This document shows positions 44,401 to 55,900 of a DNA stretch of 64,000 nucleotides, piece by piece; the first letter of the stretch is position 1, and every line of letters starts with the position of its first letter. Made by a program: the position numbers and the translations under genes. Origin of the DNA: Saccharina japonica (Eukaryota > Sar > Phaeophyceae > Laminariales > Laminariaceae); contig MEHQ01003738.1 in assembly GCA_008828725.1 (NCBI GenBank), positions 62,001 to 126,000 of the forward strand. The letters are read 5' to 3'. Under the pieces are notes generated by a model. It made no database searches and was not told the origin of the DNA. It saw only the letters and a list, made by a program, of their open reading frames with translations.

Positions 44401-45334
44401 TTCGATTTGAAAATCTGATGACCCAAGTCGTCGGATTTTGGGCCAAAATCCGACGACTTGGGTCATCGGATTCTCAAATCGAAAAAATTCCAGTCAGATT
44501 TTGCATAATCGGACTGCATAGGACGGTGCTTTCGTTTTTGAGATCGAAAAATACAAATCTGAAGCTTGAAATCGAACCGCATAGGAAACAGCCTGGAGGG
44601 TGGTGGCCCTGTTCTTTTTTTCTTTCTTTTTTGTCCGCTATACCGGCCCCGCTCTGACATATTTCGGTGTACCACTACGACGTATTGAATATTACAATAA
44701 CAGCTGCAGGTGATGTTTGGTACTTTTACATTTGACTGAGAGACGCCACCACAACACCCGCAACGTGCTCTGGATGCTCTGATGTTGCTCACTGCTCACA
44801 GCTCCGGGATTGAGAGACTGGTAAACACGTCTGTTTCTTATGTGCAGAGATCACGCTCACTTTTCACGTTTTCGGGTGCTGTACATGACACATATTCCCG
44901 TAGCAGCAGCAGTACCAACAGATAGAAAGGAACAGGAGTTTTGCTGCGGGGAAGGATTGCTATACTGGGGCATGGCAGGCACTGCTGCAAGTGTGTCTGG
45001 CTGTCAACCTCTCTGCGAGCCCCTCCCTCTAAAGTCTCAAGCGTACCGAGCCTCGTAACTCGTAACCCCCCCACCCCCCCGCTTATACGAGTGCAGTTCT
45101 TCCGTCGATCACGAATGACAAACCTTTATCCGAATCTACCGATTGCAGACTCAATAAGACAGCTTTACACATCTACGGACGATCGCTCGCTTGCATTATT
45201 TCACCACCGCGCACCTGGTCGTTGCCCTTCACCAGCGAGCAGCGCTTGCAGGCGCGCAGCCCTTTCGTACCGGTGGGGATCTCGGCCCAGGGAAATTCCT
45301 CCCCCTCCTCATCGTCGTACTCGTTGTCACTCAT
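36062..45334 (-). CDS. SPT4: Transcription elongation factor SPT4
   Basis: SPT4 is the small zinc-binding partner of SPT5; together (DSIF) they regulate RNA polymerase II processivity. Four exons: 45334-45215, 42993-42902, 36911-36856 and 36183-36062, total 390 bases, 129 residues plus stop, with phases 0, 2 and 1 matching at each junction. The zinc site is formed by LRACKRCSL in exon 1 and NNGCENCQFL in exon 2 (CxxC...CxxC). The SPT5-binding part is LIAMVDPETSWVGKWQRI and PGMYAIEVVGELPQEVLEFL, matching the family signature W(V)xKWQRI...PGxYAxxVxGxLP. An acidic leader of ~25 residues precedes the core. Coding sequence is only 4% of the locus; introns are 2.2, 6.0 and 0.7 kb. Confidence 0.96.
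36856..36911 (-). CDS. SPT4: SPT4 exon 3 (microexon-sized, 56 bp)
   Basis: Acceptor GACGGTCGCAG, donor AATCA|GTGAGT. Eighteen full codons: LIAMVDPETSWVGKWQRI, with split codons at both ends. Confidence 0.95.
37955..38092. repeat. Three ~42-bp tandem units with GCGTGACAGAAAAGTGACCC
   Basis: Imperfect units around AGGCGTGACAAAAGTTGCCC, CAGCGTGACAGAAAAGTGAC and AAGCGTGACAGAAAAGTGAC; within SPT4 intron 2. Confidence 0.75.
38384..38587. repeat. Dispersed ~200-bp repeat with (CTG)20
   Basis: Shared with 44090-44262: TTTTGACACAACGAAGCATC, a CTG run, CTACGAGTACGGAGAGGCGC, then GTGCGCTTCCCTTCGTCTCT. Here the CTG run is 20 units (38437-38496), against 6 in the other copy. Confidence 0.92.
38741..38827. 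mobile_element. Short Tc1/mariner-type MITE (Stowaway-like)
   Basis: TA-flanked element of about 85 bp; the left end CTCTGTCCCGAAATATAAGA and the complement of the right end (CTCCGTCCCGAAATATAAGA) differ at one base. The termini resemble Stowaway MITEs (CTCCGTCCCxxAATATAAG). No coding capacity. Confidence 0.85.
39608..40748. repeat. ~0.55-kb tandem duplication
   Basis: 39608-40160 and 40220-40748 share blocks GTGACTCTAAACCACGGGAA, CAGTATGTTCCGAGGTGCCG, TGTACGACACATA and GCAGATTTTCCAGGTCGTAC with small indels. It is within SPT4 intron 2; no coding sense recognised. Confidence 0.9.
40749..42901. other. Remainder of SPT4 intron 2
   Basis: No exon, RNA gene or clear repeat recognised. A near-identical 30-base pair (ATTCGATTGCGATACTAACA at 41727 and 41836) is the only internal duplication noticed. 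Confidence 0.4.
42902..42993 (-). CDS. SPT4: SPT4 exon 2, second zinc-ligand pair
   Basis: Acceptor TGGCGTGCAG, donor CACCGG|GTGAGC (phase 2). FVNNGCENCQFLQMESDQAR then VQDCTTTYFTG. Confidence 0.95.
43500..43740. other. GC-rich island in SPT4 intron 1
   Basis: Markedly GC-rich relative to its flanks and open in several frames on both strands (97-110 codons). No domain is recognised, so no gene is called; a retroposed fragment or regulatory island is possible. Confidence 0.3.
44090..44262. repeat. Dispersed repeat, short-CTG copy
   Basis: Second copy of the repeat at 38384-38587, with (CTG)6 at 44148-44165. The core GCGCCGAGTGCGCT also occurs just upstream at 43985 and 44057. Confidence 0.88.
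44398..44487. repeat. Near-perfect long hairpin, ~44-bp arms
   Basis: Arms 44398-44442 and 44444-44487 pair almost fully: GATGACCCAAGTCGTCGGAT against its complement, extended by TTTTTCGATTTG/CAAATCGAAAAA, with a loop of one to three bases. It is in SPT4 intron 1. Confidence 0.95.
45215..45334 (-). CDS. SPT4: SPT4 exon 1 with start codon
   Basis: Forty codons from ATG: acidic MSDNEYDDEEGEEFPWAEIP, then LRACKRCSLVKGNDQ and donor CAG|GTGCGC. Confidence 0.95.
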
Positions 45335-45618
45335 AACGCTGCGGAAAAAAAATCACGGGACAGCAGCTCCCCCGGAAGCACAGCGAGATTCTCCCTGTAC
45401 AACAGAGTGATAGCCGTGGAACTGACGGGACTAAAGCAGGCTGTCAGCTGTGGCATGGTGGCAGGTGGCGTTGCCGGCTTGATGGCTGATGGCCCTTTTA
45501 AACGGCCCCTTTTACGCATTTTTTCTAACTTCTCTAGAAACCCACCTGTGTGCTGTGAGCGAGTTCCTCGGGTCACTCCTAAAGGCCTTCTTGAGAGTCC
45601 TTCATTCTCCGGAGTGGG
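45335..45618. promoter_or_regulatory. Compact divergent promoter SPT4 / HtrA
   Basis: Only 284 bp separate the two start codons on opposite strands, so the two genes probably share a bidirectional promoter. There is an A-rich tract near 45343-45350, and the segment GGCCCTTTTAAACGGCCCCT at 45490-45509 is partly palindromic. No TATA box is evident. Confidence 0.55.
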
Positions 45619-45954
45619 ATGCTTTCTCAAGCGAAGGCTGGACTCACGTCTTACCCAGGAGTGGTGGCTCGTGCTCTCCGCAGAAAGGCCGCACCCTGCC
45701 CCTCTTGGCGACCTGCCGCGAGCACTTCAAGTGTTTGTCGGTCTCTCACCAGCACAAGAGCTCTGTCCTCCGCAGCAGTAGTTGAGGAGCGATGTGCTGC
45801 TGCAGTCGAGCGACAAGGCTCCATCCAAGCTTCGTCGCAGGCTAGAGCCCAGCACGGCCAAGGGGCGGGAGAGCGCAAATATCTCCGATGGGGAGTATGG
45901 GGCGCAGCCGCGGCAACGGCGATGCTGGCGGCTGATGGACCTGCGGATAATCAG
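45619..45954 (+). CDS. HtrA exon 1: targeting peptide and membrane anchor
   Basis: ATG-initiated, 112 codons, donor CAG|GTATGA, phase 0. Rich in Arg, Ser and Ala with few acidic residues ([20 protein letters not shown]), then a hydrophobic segment [15 protein letters not shown], the layout of HTRA2. Assignment to the protease is by strand, order and phase. Confidence 0.75.
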
Positions 45955-48900
45955 GTATGATACCGTGCACTTATGCAGTACTCGTACTCGTAACTGAAAG
46001 ACCTTGAGGCCTAAGGCGCTCGAGCGTCGTGGTTCTTGCCGTCGGTGTTGATGTTCGTGCTGGTGCTATAGGGAGGGAGGTTGGGGGGGGGGTGCTGCTT
46101 CAATGCCCGCGAGAAGGTGTACCACGGGGGGATCGTACATTCCTCCTCAGCATCGAATTTGAAGTGGCCTCATGAGTCCAACTGCTGTAGTGGGTAGCAC
46201 CACTTAGGTCGGTGCGGTCGACACTACGGCCTTCCACGAGGTACGAGTATCACATCATATCATACATATCGTACGCATTTCAGTATTGGCGGGCGGTTGA
46301 AGTACACTACTGCTGGGCAAACCTCTTGATGCACGAATAGAGCTGGAGTGGGGGTCCAAGGACAACCTAATAACAACAGGACCATACATATCACACGTAT
46401 ATACGAGTAGGGTTATGGACGGCGCTAGCTTCTGGGACCAGACTGGTATACCACGTTACCAGGTTTCGGTATATGATCCGTATATAGCTCGTTCAACAAC
46501 TCCCTGGTACCATATATTCCCAGGGTTGCCGAATCTGCATCAATGCCATGCGCTACTAGCTGTACGTATGTACGAGTACGTGTCGGCTCGATTTTTTTAT
46601 TTTTTTGTCTGATCAAGTACCTGGGAACCAAACCTCTCTCCCCTCCTCTTATTAATAGTGTATCATGGTGCCAAAAACACAAACACACCGCTCGTGGTGT
46701 GTGCTTCTTACTTTTGAATCGCACGTTCAAGGGCATTGTTCACTACTGCTTGTCGGCGTAATATCGTACTACGTAGTAGTCCAGCAGGACAGCAATAGCA
46801 GGGTGTTTTTTCGTGCGTACGTGTATACGAAGTGCGGACGGAGCCAGTACAGGCAGGGCTACGCGCGTACGTACTGGTCGTCTTTCCCTGGGGGGGGGGT
46901 GTACTCATGTTGTGCACGGCCGTAGTCATATGACCATAGACCCTCGCATCCCTACAATGCCGGGACGGAGCGCGTTGGGTTTTCACCAACCAGGCAGACA
47001 TTGCTTGCACCAAGCGCGAAACGCCGTGAGGTATTGGGCGAGTCGCATGGAGGGTGAGCTGCATCCTGCTAAGAACCGCCTCTGAGGCGGACTTGCATAT
47101 GGACGACAGCTTCAATGAGTTAAATTTAATTTCTGGTGTGGCCACTTCCGGAGACAGCAATGGGTTTTACTATGTAACTGCCTCGCGGACGCCTTACCAT
47201 ATTAACACTACGTGGTACGACCATTCCCCTTGTGCGGAGCAAAGGTTCTCCACCCCGCACAAATGATCTACTCGACCGCCAGCTTTGGTGACCGCCAAAA
47301 AAAATAACAAAAAAAAACGGCACCCTGGTTGTCTAGCTCACGCAGCGAGTGGCGTGTTTTACAGCGTCGTTGCCAACCGACGCCAACCCAACCTATAAAT
47401 ATATCCCGGGGGGGGCGTCTTTCCCTGGGGGGGGGGTAAAATGTCAAGCGTATATAGCGAACCCCAACTACAAATACGTCAGTCAGCGGTTTGAAGTTGG
47501 ACGGTGGGAGGCCTTGTGGACGAGCACACCATCGCTGGCCGACAAGTGCCTACTCGTATGTACGCCGTGTGCCTCGTATAGTAATATACCCGCAGGGTAC
47601 CTGATACTCGTACCATATTTGTCGTACCGCTGTCCAAATCCGGTGTACCAGGTACCAGACACGTATGTATATGTATATACCTCTAACTTACCCGAGGTAC
47701 CACTCTGGCTGGAAATAAAATCACCGTTTTATATTGAAAGCAGAGTCCAAACGTGGCTTATATTTCCGGTCATACTGAGTAATAAACATGACAGATACAT
47801 GCCTGGATCCTGGATAGCCGCGACTTGAGGCTGTGAAGGCCATCGCCGCAGAGATCTGCCGAGCTTTAGAGAGACCCTCTCAAACTCTCTCGCACGCTCA
47901 ACAGCGCCCGTCTGATTTGCAGACCTGCATACTTCTTGAGCGACATTGCCATTGCCTCCTTTTTGTGTTTGGGTGATCACATATAGGAAGGCACCGACGA
48001 GGCGAAGAAATAAACACGAAAAAAGAAAGCAAAACCGCTACGGTATCAATAAATGTCCAGACAGCTCGTAGCTCCCTCTCCCTCTCTCCCTCTCTCTCTC
48101 CCGCCGTGTGGCCTGAGCACCCGCCTGAACCGCACGACAACACCCGCTATCGACAGCACGGCTTACCTACTCGTAGTACGTACGTAAATGCACCAGACAG
48201 TATGATACCGGTACGCTGAGGAAGTTCGCAAATACGGAAGGTCTCCCCTTCCGTCAAAGGTTTTTTGTGAGAGAATGGAGGCTTTCTTTCGTTCGTTTTA
48301 CAGAAGAAAGTTTAAAAGGTTACCGCCCCGCCGTATCGCTCACCGCCGTCGTCGATGCTGCGGGCATTATGGTCGTTCACAAGCATTCCCTATTATCAGA
48401 CCTTACGCCAGCGCGTCTTTTTCCGTTTTGCGTCCTCCCCATGCCTCTAGGCCGCCGCCGCTGCCGCTGGTTCTTCTTCTGTAGCGGCCGACGCTCCCGT
48501 CGGTACACGAGAGCTGCCCGTCGGTCAGCACGCCGTGGCCGACGCCATCCAGATGGCCTTTCCGTCGGTAGTTCACATCGAGGTGTGCAAGCCCCCCGGT
48601 GAGCTATTTTACTATTTACTACCTGGTACGTACGTACGTAGACCATCTGTGTACCTGCCCGAGTCTTGTTGTGGTTTTCGTGTTGGGTTGGTTACGAGTA
48701 CCTGCCTGTGTTTTTTTATATATTCCTGGTGGGGTTCTGTGACCGCGGGGTATAGCTTGTTGCAATGGGCTACATGCGAGAACACAAACACACTTGTGGC
48801 AAATATTTTGCACGGACTGGAGCGCCCGGACTCCTTACCGTCCCCCAGCACCTTCGTCGGGCCTGTATCTACCCATCGCAATTGAAAACGGGACACGGTA

Positions 48901-51900
48901 GCTGTGAAGTCCATTCTTCGGAAACTCGTAAGTATATATATATATACCTGGTACCGTATTAACAAGGTGCGGGTAATATTTTTTCGGTCGCGAGTTATGT
49001 ATCATACTCACGTAGGGGTATATGTGACTTCGCGTGAAGCCTGTCGGCCGGTGCTCCCCCTGGTGGATAAGCACCAGGGTCAGGAGGATTTTTATCAAGA
49101 TGCTATTTGTAGGGCTGTCATGGCGAGCTTGCTGTCATTTTTTCTTCGTGGTTATCTACGCAGACGCTCACACTTTGCATAACCTTGTGTGCTGCCTTGT
49201 ACAGTCGGTGAAGTTTCCCGGACGGCGCTCCCCCTCCCCCACCCCCCCCCGGTGTGTACGGCGGGCCTTGAGAGCCCGAGTAAGAAATATGAGCGAGGAT
49301 TTATCAAGTACAGATGCGACGCGACCAATTTCACCCCCCCCCCCCGAGACGAAACAAATTATGAGGCGTTCCTGCTCGTGACGCGCCGATTTTGCTGACT
49401 GTCCTGCCTTTTGTGTATGTTTTGTGTTGGCGTTCCTGCTCGTGACGCGCCGATTTTGCTGACTGTCCTGCCTTTTGTGTATGTTTTGTGTTGGCGTTCC
49501 TGCTCGTGACGCGCCGATTTTGCTGACTGTCCTGCCTTTTGTGTATGTTTTGTGTTTTTGGATGCGTATTTGCTTGCTTGCTCTGCTTGCTTGGTTTGCT
49601 CGCGTTGCTTGCCTTGCTTGCCTTGCTTGCCTTGCTTGCCGTGCTTGCCTTGCTTGCCGTGCTTGCCTTGCTTGCCTTGCTTGCCTTGCTTGCCTTGCTT
49701 GCTCTGCTTGCTGTGCTTGCTGTGCTTGCTGTGCGTGCTTTGCTTGCTTGCTTGCTCTGCTTGCTGGCTTTGCTCGCCTTGCTTGCTGTTTTTACTCTGC
49801 TTGCTCTCCTTGCTTTGCTTGCTGTAATTGCTGTGCTTTCTGTGCTTGCTCTCCTTGCTTTGCCTGCTCTGCTTGCTCTGCTTATTTTCTTGCTTACTTG
49901 CATGGTCGCTTGCTTGCTTTTCTTGCTTACTTGCTTTGCTTTGCTTTGCTTTGCTTTGCTTTGCTTTGCTTTGCTTTGCTTTGCTTTGCTTTGCTTTGCT
50001 TTGCTTTGCTTTGCTTTGCTTTGCTTTGCTTTGCTTTGCTTTGCTTTGCTTTGCTTTGCTTTGCTTTGCTTTGCTTTGCTTTGCTTTGCTTTGCTTTGCT
50101 TTGCTTTGCTTTGCTTTGCTTTGCTTTGCTTTGCTTTGCTTTGCTTTGCTTTGCTTTGCTTTGCTTTGCTTTGCTTTGCTTTGCTTTGCTTTGCTTTGCT
50201 TTGCTTTGCTTTGCTTTGCTTTGCTTTGCTTTGCTTTGCTTTGCTTTGCTTTGCTTTGCTTTGCTTTGCTTTGCTTTGCTTTGCTTTGCTTTGCTTTGCT
50301 TTGCTTTGCTTTGCTTTGCTTTGCTTTGCTTTGCTTTGCTTTGCTTTGCTTTGCTTTGCTTTGCTTTGCTTTGCTTTGCTTTGCTTTGCTTTGCTTTGCT
50401 TTGCTTTGCTTTGCTTTGCTTTGTTTGCAGACCTGCATACTTCTTGAGCGACATTGCCATTGCCTCCTTTTTGTGTTTTGGTGATCACATATAGGAAGGC
50501 ACCGACGAGGCGAAGAAATAAACACGAAAAAAGAAAGCAAAACCGCTACGGTATCAATAAATGTCCAGACAGCTCGTAGCTCCCTCTCCCTCTCTCCCTC
50601 TCTCTCTCCCGCCGTGTGGCCTGAGCACCCGCCTGAACCGCACGACAACACCCGCTATCGACAGCACGGCTTACCTACTCGTAGTACGTACGTAAATGCA
50701 CCAGACAGTATGATACCGGTACGCTGAGGAAGTTCGCAAATACGGAAGGTCTCCTCCTTCCGTCAAAGGTTTTTTGTGAGAGAATGGAGGCTTTCTTTCG
50801 TTCGTTTTACAGAAGAAAGTTTAAAAGGTTACCGCCCCGCCGTATCGCTCACCGCCGTCGTCGATGCTGCGGGCATTATGGTCGTTCACAAGCATTCCCT
50901 ATTATCAGACCTTACGCCAGCGCGTCTTTTTCCGTTTTGCGTCCTCCCCATGCCTCTAGGCCGCCGCCGCTGCCGCTGGTTCTTCTTCTGTAGCGGCCGA
51001 CGCTCCCGTCGGTACACGAGAGCTGCCCGTCGGTCAGCACGCCGTGGCCGACGCCATCCAGATGGCCTTTCCGTCGGTAGTTCACATCGAGGTGTGCAAG
51101 CCCCCCGGTGAGCTATTTTACTATTTACTACCTGGTACGTACGTACGTAGACCATCTGTGTACCTGCCCGAGTCTTGTTGTGGTTTTCGTGTTGGGTTGG
51201 TTACGAGTACCTGCCTGTGTTTTTTTATATATTCCTGGTGGGGTTCTGTGACCGCGGGGTATAGCTTGTTGCAATGGGCTACATGCGAGAACACAAACAC
51301 ACTTGTGGCAAATATTTTGCACGGACTGGAGCGCCCGGACTCCTTACCGTCCCCCAGCACCTTCGTCGGGCCTGTATCTACCCATCGCAATTGAAAACGG
51401 GACACGGTAGCTGTGAAGTCCATTCTTCGGAAACTCGTAAGTATATATATATATACCTGGTACCGTATTAACAAGGTGCGGGTAATATTTTTTCGGTCGC
51501 GAGTTATGTATCAACTCACGTAGGGGTATATGTGACTTCGCGTGAAGCCTGTCGGCCGGTGCTCCCCCTGGTGGATAAGCACCAGGGTCAGGAGGATTTT
51601 TATCAAGATGCTATTTGTAGGGCTGTCATGGCGAGCTTGCTGTCATTTTTTCTTCGTGGTTATCTACGCAGACGCTCACACTTTGCATAACCTTGTGTGC
51701 TGCCTTGTACAGTCGGTGAAGTTTCCCGGACGGCGCTCCCCCTCCCCCACCCCCCCCCGGTGTGTACGGCGGGCCTTGAGAGCCCGAGTAAGAAATATGA
51801 GCGAGGATTTATCAAGTACAGATGCGACGCGACCAATTTCACCCCCCCCCCCCGAGACGAAACAAATTATGAGGCGTTCCTGCTCGTGACGCGCCGATTT

Positions 51901-52867
51901 TGCTGACTGTCCTGCCTTTTTGTGTATGTTTTGTGTTGGCGTTCCTGCTCGTGACGCGCCGATTTTGCTGACTGTCCTGCCTTTTGTGTATGTTTTGTGT
52001 TTTTGGATGCGTATTTGCTTGCTTGCTCTGCTTGCTTGGTTTGCTCGCGTTGCTTGCCTTGCTTGCCTTGCTTGCCTTGCTTGCCGTGCTTGCCTTGCTT
52101 GCCGTGCTTGCCTTGCTTGCCTTGCTTGCCTTGCTTGCCTTGCTTGCTCTGCTTGCTGTGCTTGCTGTGCTTGCTGTGCGTGCTTTGCTTGCTTGCTTGC
52201 TCTGCTTGCTGGCTTTGCTCGCCTTGCTTGCTGTTTTTACTCTGCTTGCTCTCCTTGCTTGGCTTGCTGTAATTGCTGTGCTTTCTGTGCTTGCTCTCCT
52301 TGCTTTGCCTGCTCTGCTTGCTCTGCTTATTTTCTTGCTTACTTGCATGGTCGCTTGTTGCTTTTCTTGCTTACTTGCTTTGCTTTGCTTTGCTTTGCTT
52401 TGCTTTGCTTTTTTGCTTTGCTTGCTTTGCTTTGCTTTGCTTTGCTTTGCTTTGCTTTGCTTTGCTTTGCTTTGCCTTCGTTCGTTTGGTTGCTCTTGCA
52501 GCTGTGGTAGGGGGCACATACGACCCCCCCCGTGCCGGTCTTCGACGAGGGTCCGGCTTCGTCATCTCGCCCGATGGCCTCGTCGTTTACCAATGCCCAC
52601 GTCGTCGACAAAGTTGAAAAGGAGACTTTTCGCCGTGTTTCTAACGGCGGGGAGAAACTCAAGGTTCAGTATAGGCGTTTTTTGTCTCGGGGGGGGAGGG
52701 GGGTGTACTCATGTCGTGCACGGCCGTAGTCGATATGACCATAGACCCTCGCATCCCTACAATGCCGGGACGGAGCACGTTGGGTTTTCACCAACCAGGG
52801 GGGGGGGGGGGGCAGGTGAAGCCACGTTCGGCGCACGATNNNNNNNNNNNNNNNNNNNNNNNNNNNN

Positions 52868-52919
<52 letters not shown>

Positions 52920-55900
52920 ATCGCCGATCGCTTCGCTTCGCTCTACTTGGCTTGGCTTGGCTTGGCTTTGCTTTGCTTTGCTTTTGCCCCTTTCAGGACA
53001 CAGGATAAATTCTATGATTATATGATGCCGCCGTGGTTTTGCATAGCGTATTATAGGAGGCGTTGTGCTGGCGGGGGGAACCGTGAAACGTGCGGGAAAG
53101 AGGGGCGCTTACTTCATTTTCATGCATGGCCGTAGGCGTATGACCATAGACCCTCGCATCCCTACGTACGGTAGTTTTGCGGCCGCAGCTGCTATTATTA
53201 ATAGCAGTGATTTGTTGTTCGACCGGTGCCCTCCGTTATCGAGGTATGCGTTGGAGGAGCGCCGCACTGTGTCAGTTAACTCTTCGCTCGCTCGGTATGC
53301 TCCCTGCGATAACTCTTCGCTCGCTCGCTCGATGCGTTCCCTGCGATATCGATTATGATGTCGATTCGGTATCGATTTTGATGTCGATTCGATACCGATT
53401 TTGATGTCGATTCGATGTCGATTATCGATATGTCAAGTCCATATCGATCCGACGTTGATATCGATGTCGAAATTATTATCGGTGCTTGCAAAATCGCTCG
53501 CCCGTTCGGTTTTTCCCTTCGCGATATATATTTAGAGAAAAAAAAAAAAAAAAAAAAAACAGCTGTGAGATCGAGGATTTCGTCGAAACTTTTTTTTTTT
53601 TGCAAGCTGCGTGGGATAATTCGATCGCGCGAACTAAAGGGTTTGAGGTGAACACTATCTGACTATATATATACCAGGTATACAGTATTGATGTCGATGT
53701 CCGTTGGACGCCGATGCCAATTCGACACCAATATTGATGGCGATGTCTTTATCCGATCGACCGATGCCGTGTTTGATGCCGGAACCAGGCCAAGGTGCTG
53801 GCGATGGACAAAACCGCCGACCTGGCCGTCGTGCAGCTTGAGGTGCCCCCCGGCCGACGACTGCCGGTGGCGGAGATAGGCCGCTCTTCGACGCTCAGGG
53901 CGGGAGAGTTCGTCGTGGCGATGGGAAGCCCCATGGGCCTTGTGGAGACGTGCACTCTGGGAATCGTCAGCGCCGTCGCGAGGCGGAAGAGTGACTTATG
54001 TGAGTAAAAATGTACAAAACAAAAAGGAAAAAAAAAGGGGAAAAAAAAGAGAGAACTGTATTTCGAAAAAGTACTTCTTATTTTCTTGTTTTTGCGTCAA
54101 TGTGTGTACGACTATATAATACACATGTATAAGCTGCAGCCTGGAGACCCTCAGCTTACAAGGGTGGGTAACGTGAGTAAAAAACTACAAAACAAACAAT
54201 GTATTTTGTGATAAAATTTGACGTTTTTGTTTGTTGGCCCAAGGTGTGCTTATACGAGTAGGTAAGAGTTTCGTGAAGTATCGAATGCGGGGGAAAGAAG
54301 TGGATATCACGTTAAACCTGTCAATACGTATTATTAATAATATAGACGGCTATTAAGAGCTGCAGGTAGAGCTACTAGTAGGGGTTTGGCTTTGTCGCTA
54401 AATATATACGTCATGTATTTGTGGGCGCACGGCGTGGTCGTGTTTTTTCATTTTCGTTTTTATTTGTTTCTTCTTCTGTTGCCCGTGAATTATTTCGGCG
54501 CCGGTCGATGCTACAGATATACCTGGCATACATACCTGGTACTCGATACGGGGGGGGGGGGGGGTTTGCAGACCTGCATACTTCTTGAGCGACATTGCCA
54601 TTGCCTCCTTTTTGTGTTTTGGTGATCACATATAGGAAGGCACCGACGAGGCGAAGAAATAAACACGAAAAAAGAAAGCAAAACCGCTACGGTATCAATA
54701 AATGTCCAGACAGCTCGTAGCTCCCTCTCCCTCTCTCCCTCTCTCTCTCCCGCCGTGTGGCCTGAGCACCCGCCTGAACCGCACGACAACACCCGCTATC
54801 GACAGCACGGCTTACCTACTCGTAGTACGTACGTAAATGCACCAGACAGTATGATACCGGTACGCTGAGGAAGTTCGCAAATACGGAAGGTCTCCCTTCC
54901 GTCAAAGGTTTTTTGTGAGAGAATGGAGGCTTTCTTTCGTTCGTTTTACAGAAGAAAGTTTAAAAGGTTACCGCCCCGCCGTATCGCTCACCGCCGTCGT
55001 CGATGCTGCGGGCATTATGGTCGTTCACAAGCATTCCCTATTATCAGACCTTACGCCAGCGCGTCTTTTTCCGTTTTGCGTCCTCCCCATGCCTCTAGGC
55101 CCGCCGCCGCTGCCGCTGGTTCTTCTTCTGTAGCGGCCGACGCTCCCGTCGGTACACGAGAGCTGCCCGTCGGTCAGCACGCCGTGGCCGACGCCATCCA
55201 GATGGCCTTTCCGTCGGTAGTTCACATCGAGGTGTGCAAGCCCCCCGGTGAGCTATTTTACTATTTACTACCTGGTACGTACGTACGTAGACCATCTGTG
55301 TACCTGCCCGAGTCTTGTTGTGGTTTTCGTGTTGGGTTGGTTACGAGTACCTGCCTGTGTTTTTTTATATATTCCTGGTGGGGTTCTGTGACCGCGGGGT
55401 ATAGCTTGTTGCAATGGGCTACATGCGAGAACACAAACACACTTGTGGCAAATATTTTGCACGGACTGGAGCGCCCGGACTCCTTACCGTCCCCCAGCAC
55501 CTTCGTCGGGCCTGTATCTACCCATCGCAATTGAAAACGGGACACGGTAGCTGTGAAGTCCATTCTTCGGAAACTCGTAAGTATATATATATATACCTGG
55601 TACCGTATTAACAAGGTGCGGGTAATATTTTTTCGGTCGCGAGTTATGTATCATACTCACGTAGGGGTATATGTGACTTCGCGTGAAGCCTGTCGGCCGG
55701 TGCTCCCCCTGGTGGATAAGCACCAGGGTCAGGAGGATTTTTATCAAGATGCTATTTGTAGGGCTGTCATGGCGAGCTTGCTGTCATTTTTTCTTCGTGG
55801 TTATCTACGCAGACGCTCACACTTTGCATAACCTTGTGTGCTGCCTTGTACAGTCGGTGAAGTTTCCCGGACGGCGCTCCCCCTCCCCCACCCCCCCCCG

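Noticed and set aside
49331-50651. Open frames of 385-430 residues on the minus strand and 302-339 on the plus strand
   Set aside because: Generated by the TTTGC/GCTTG array: a 5-base unit without stops gives long periodic frames in every register.
54923-55534. ATG-started 203-residue frame including HtrA exon 2 copy C
   Set aside because: Depends on one extra C present only in copy C; copies A and B show a normal acceptor at the exon start and exon 1 at 45619 supplies the N terminus.
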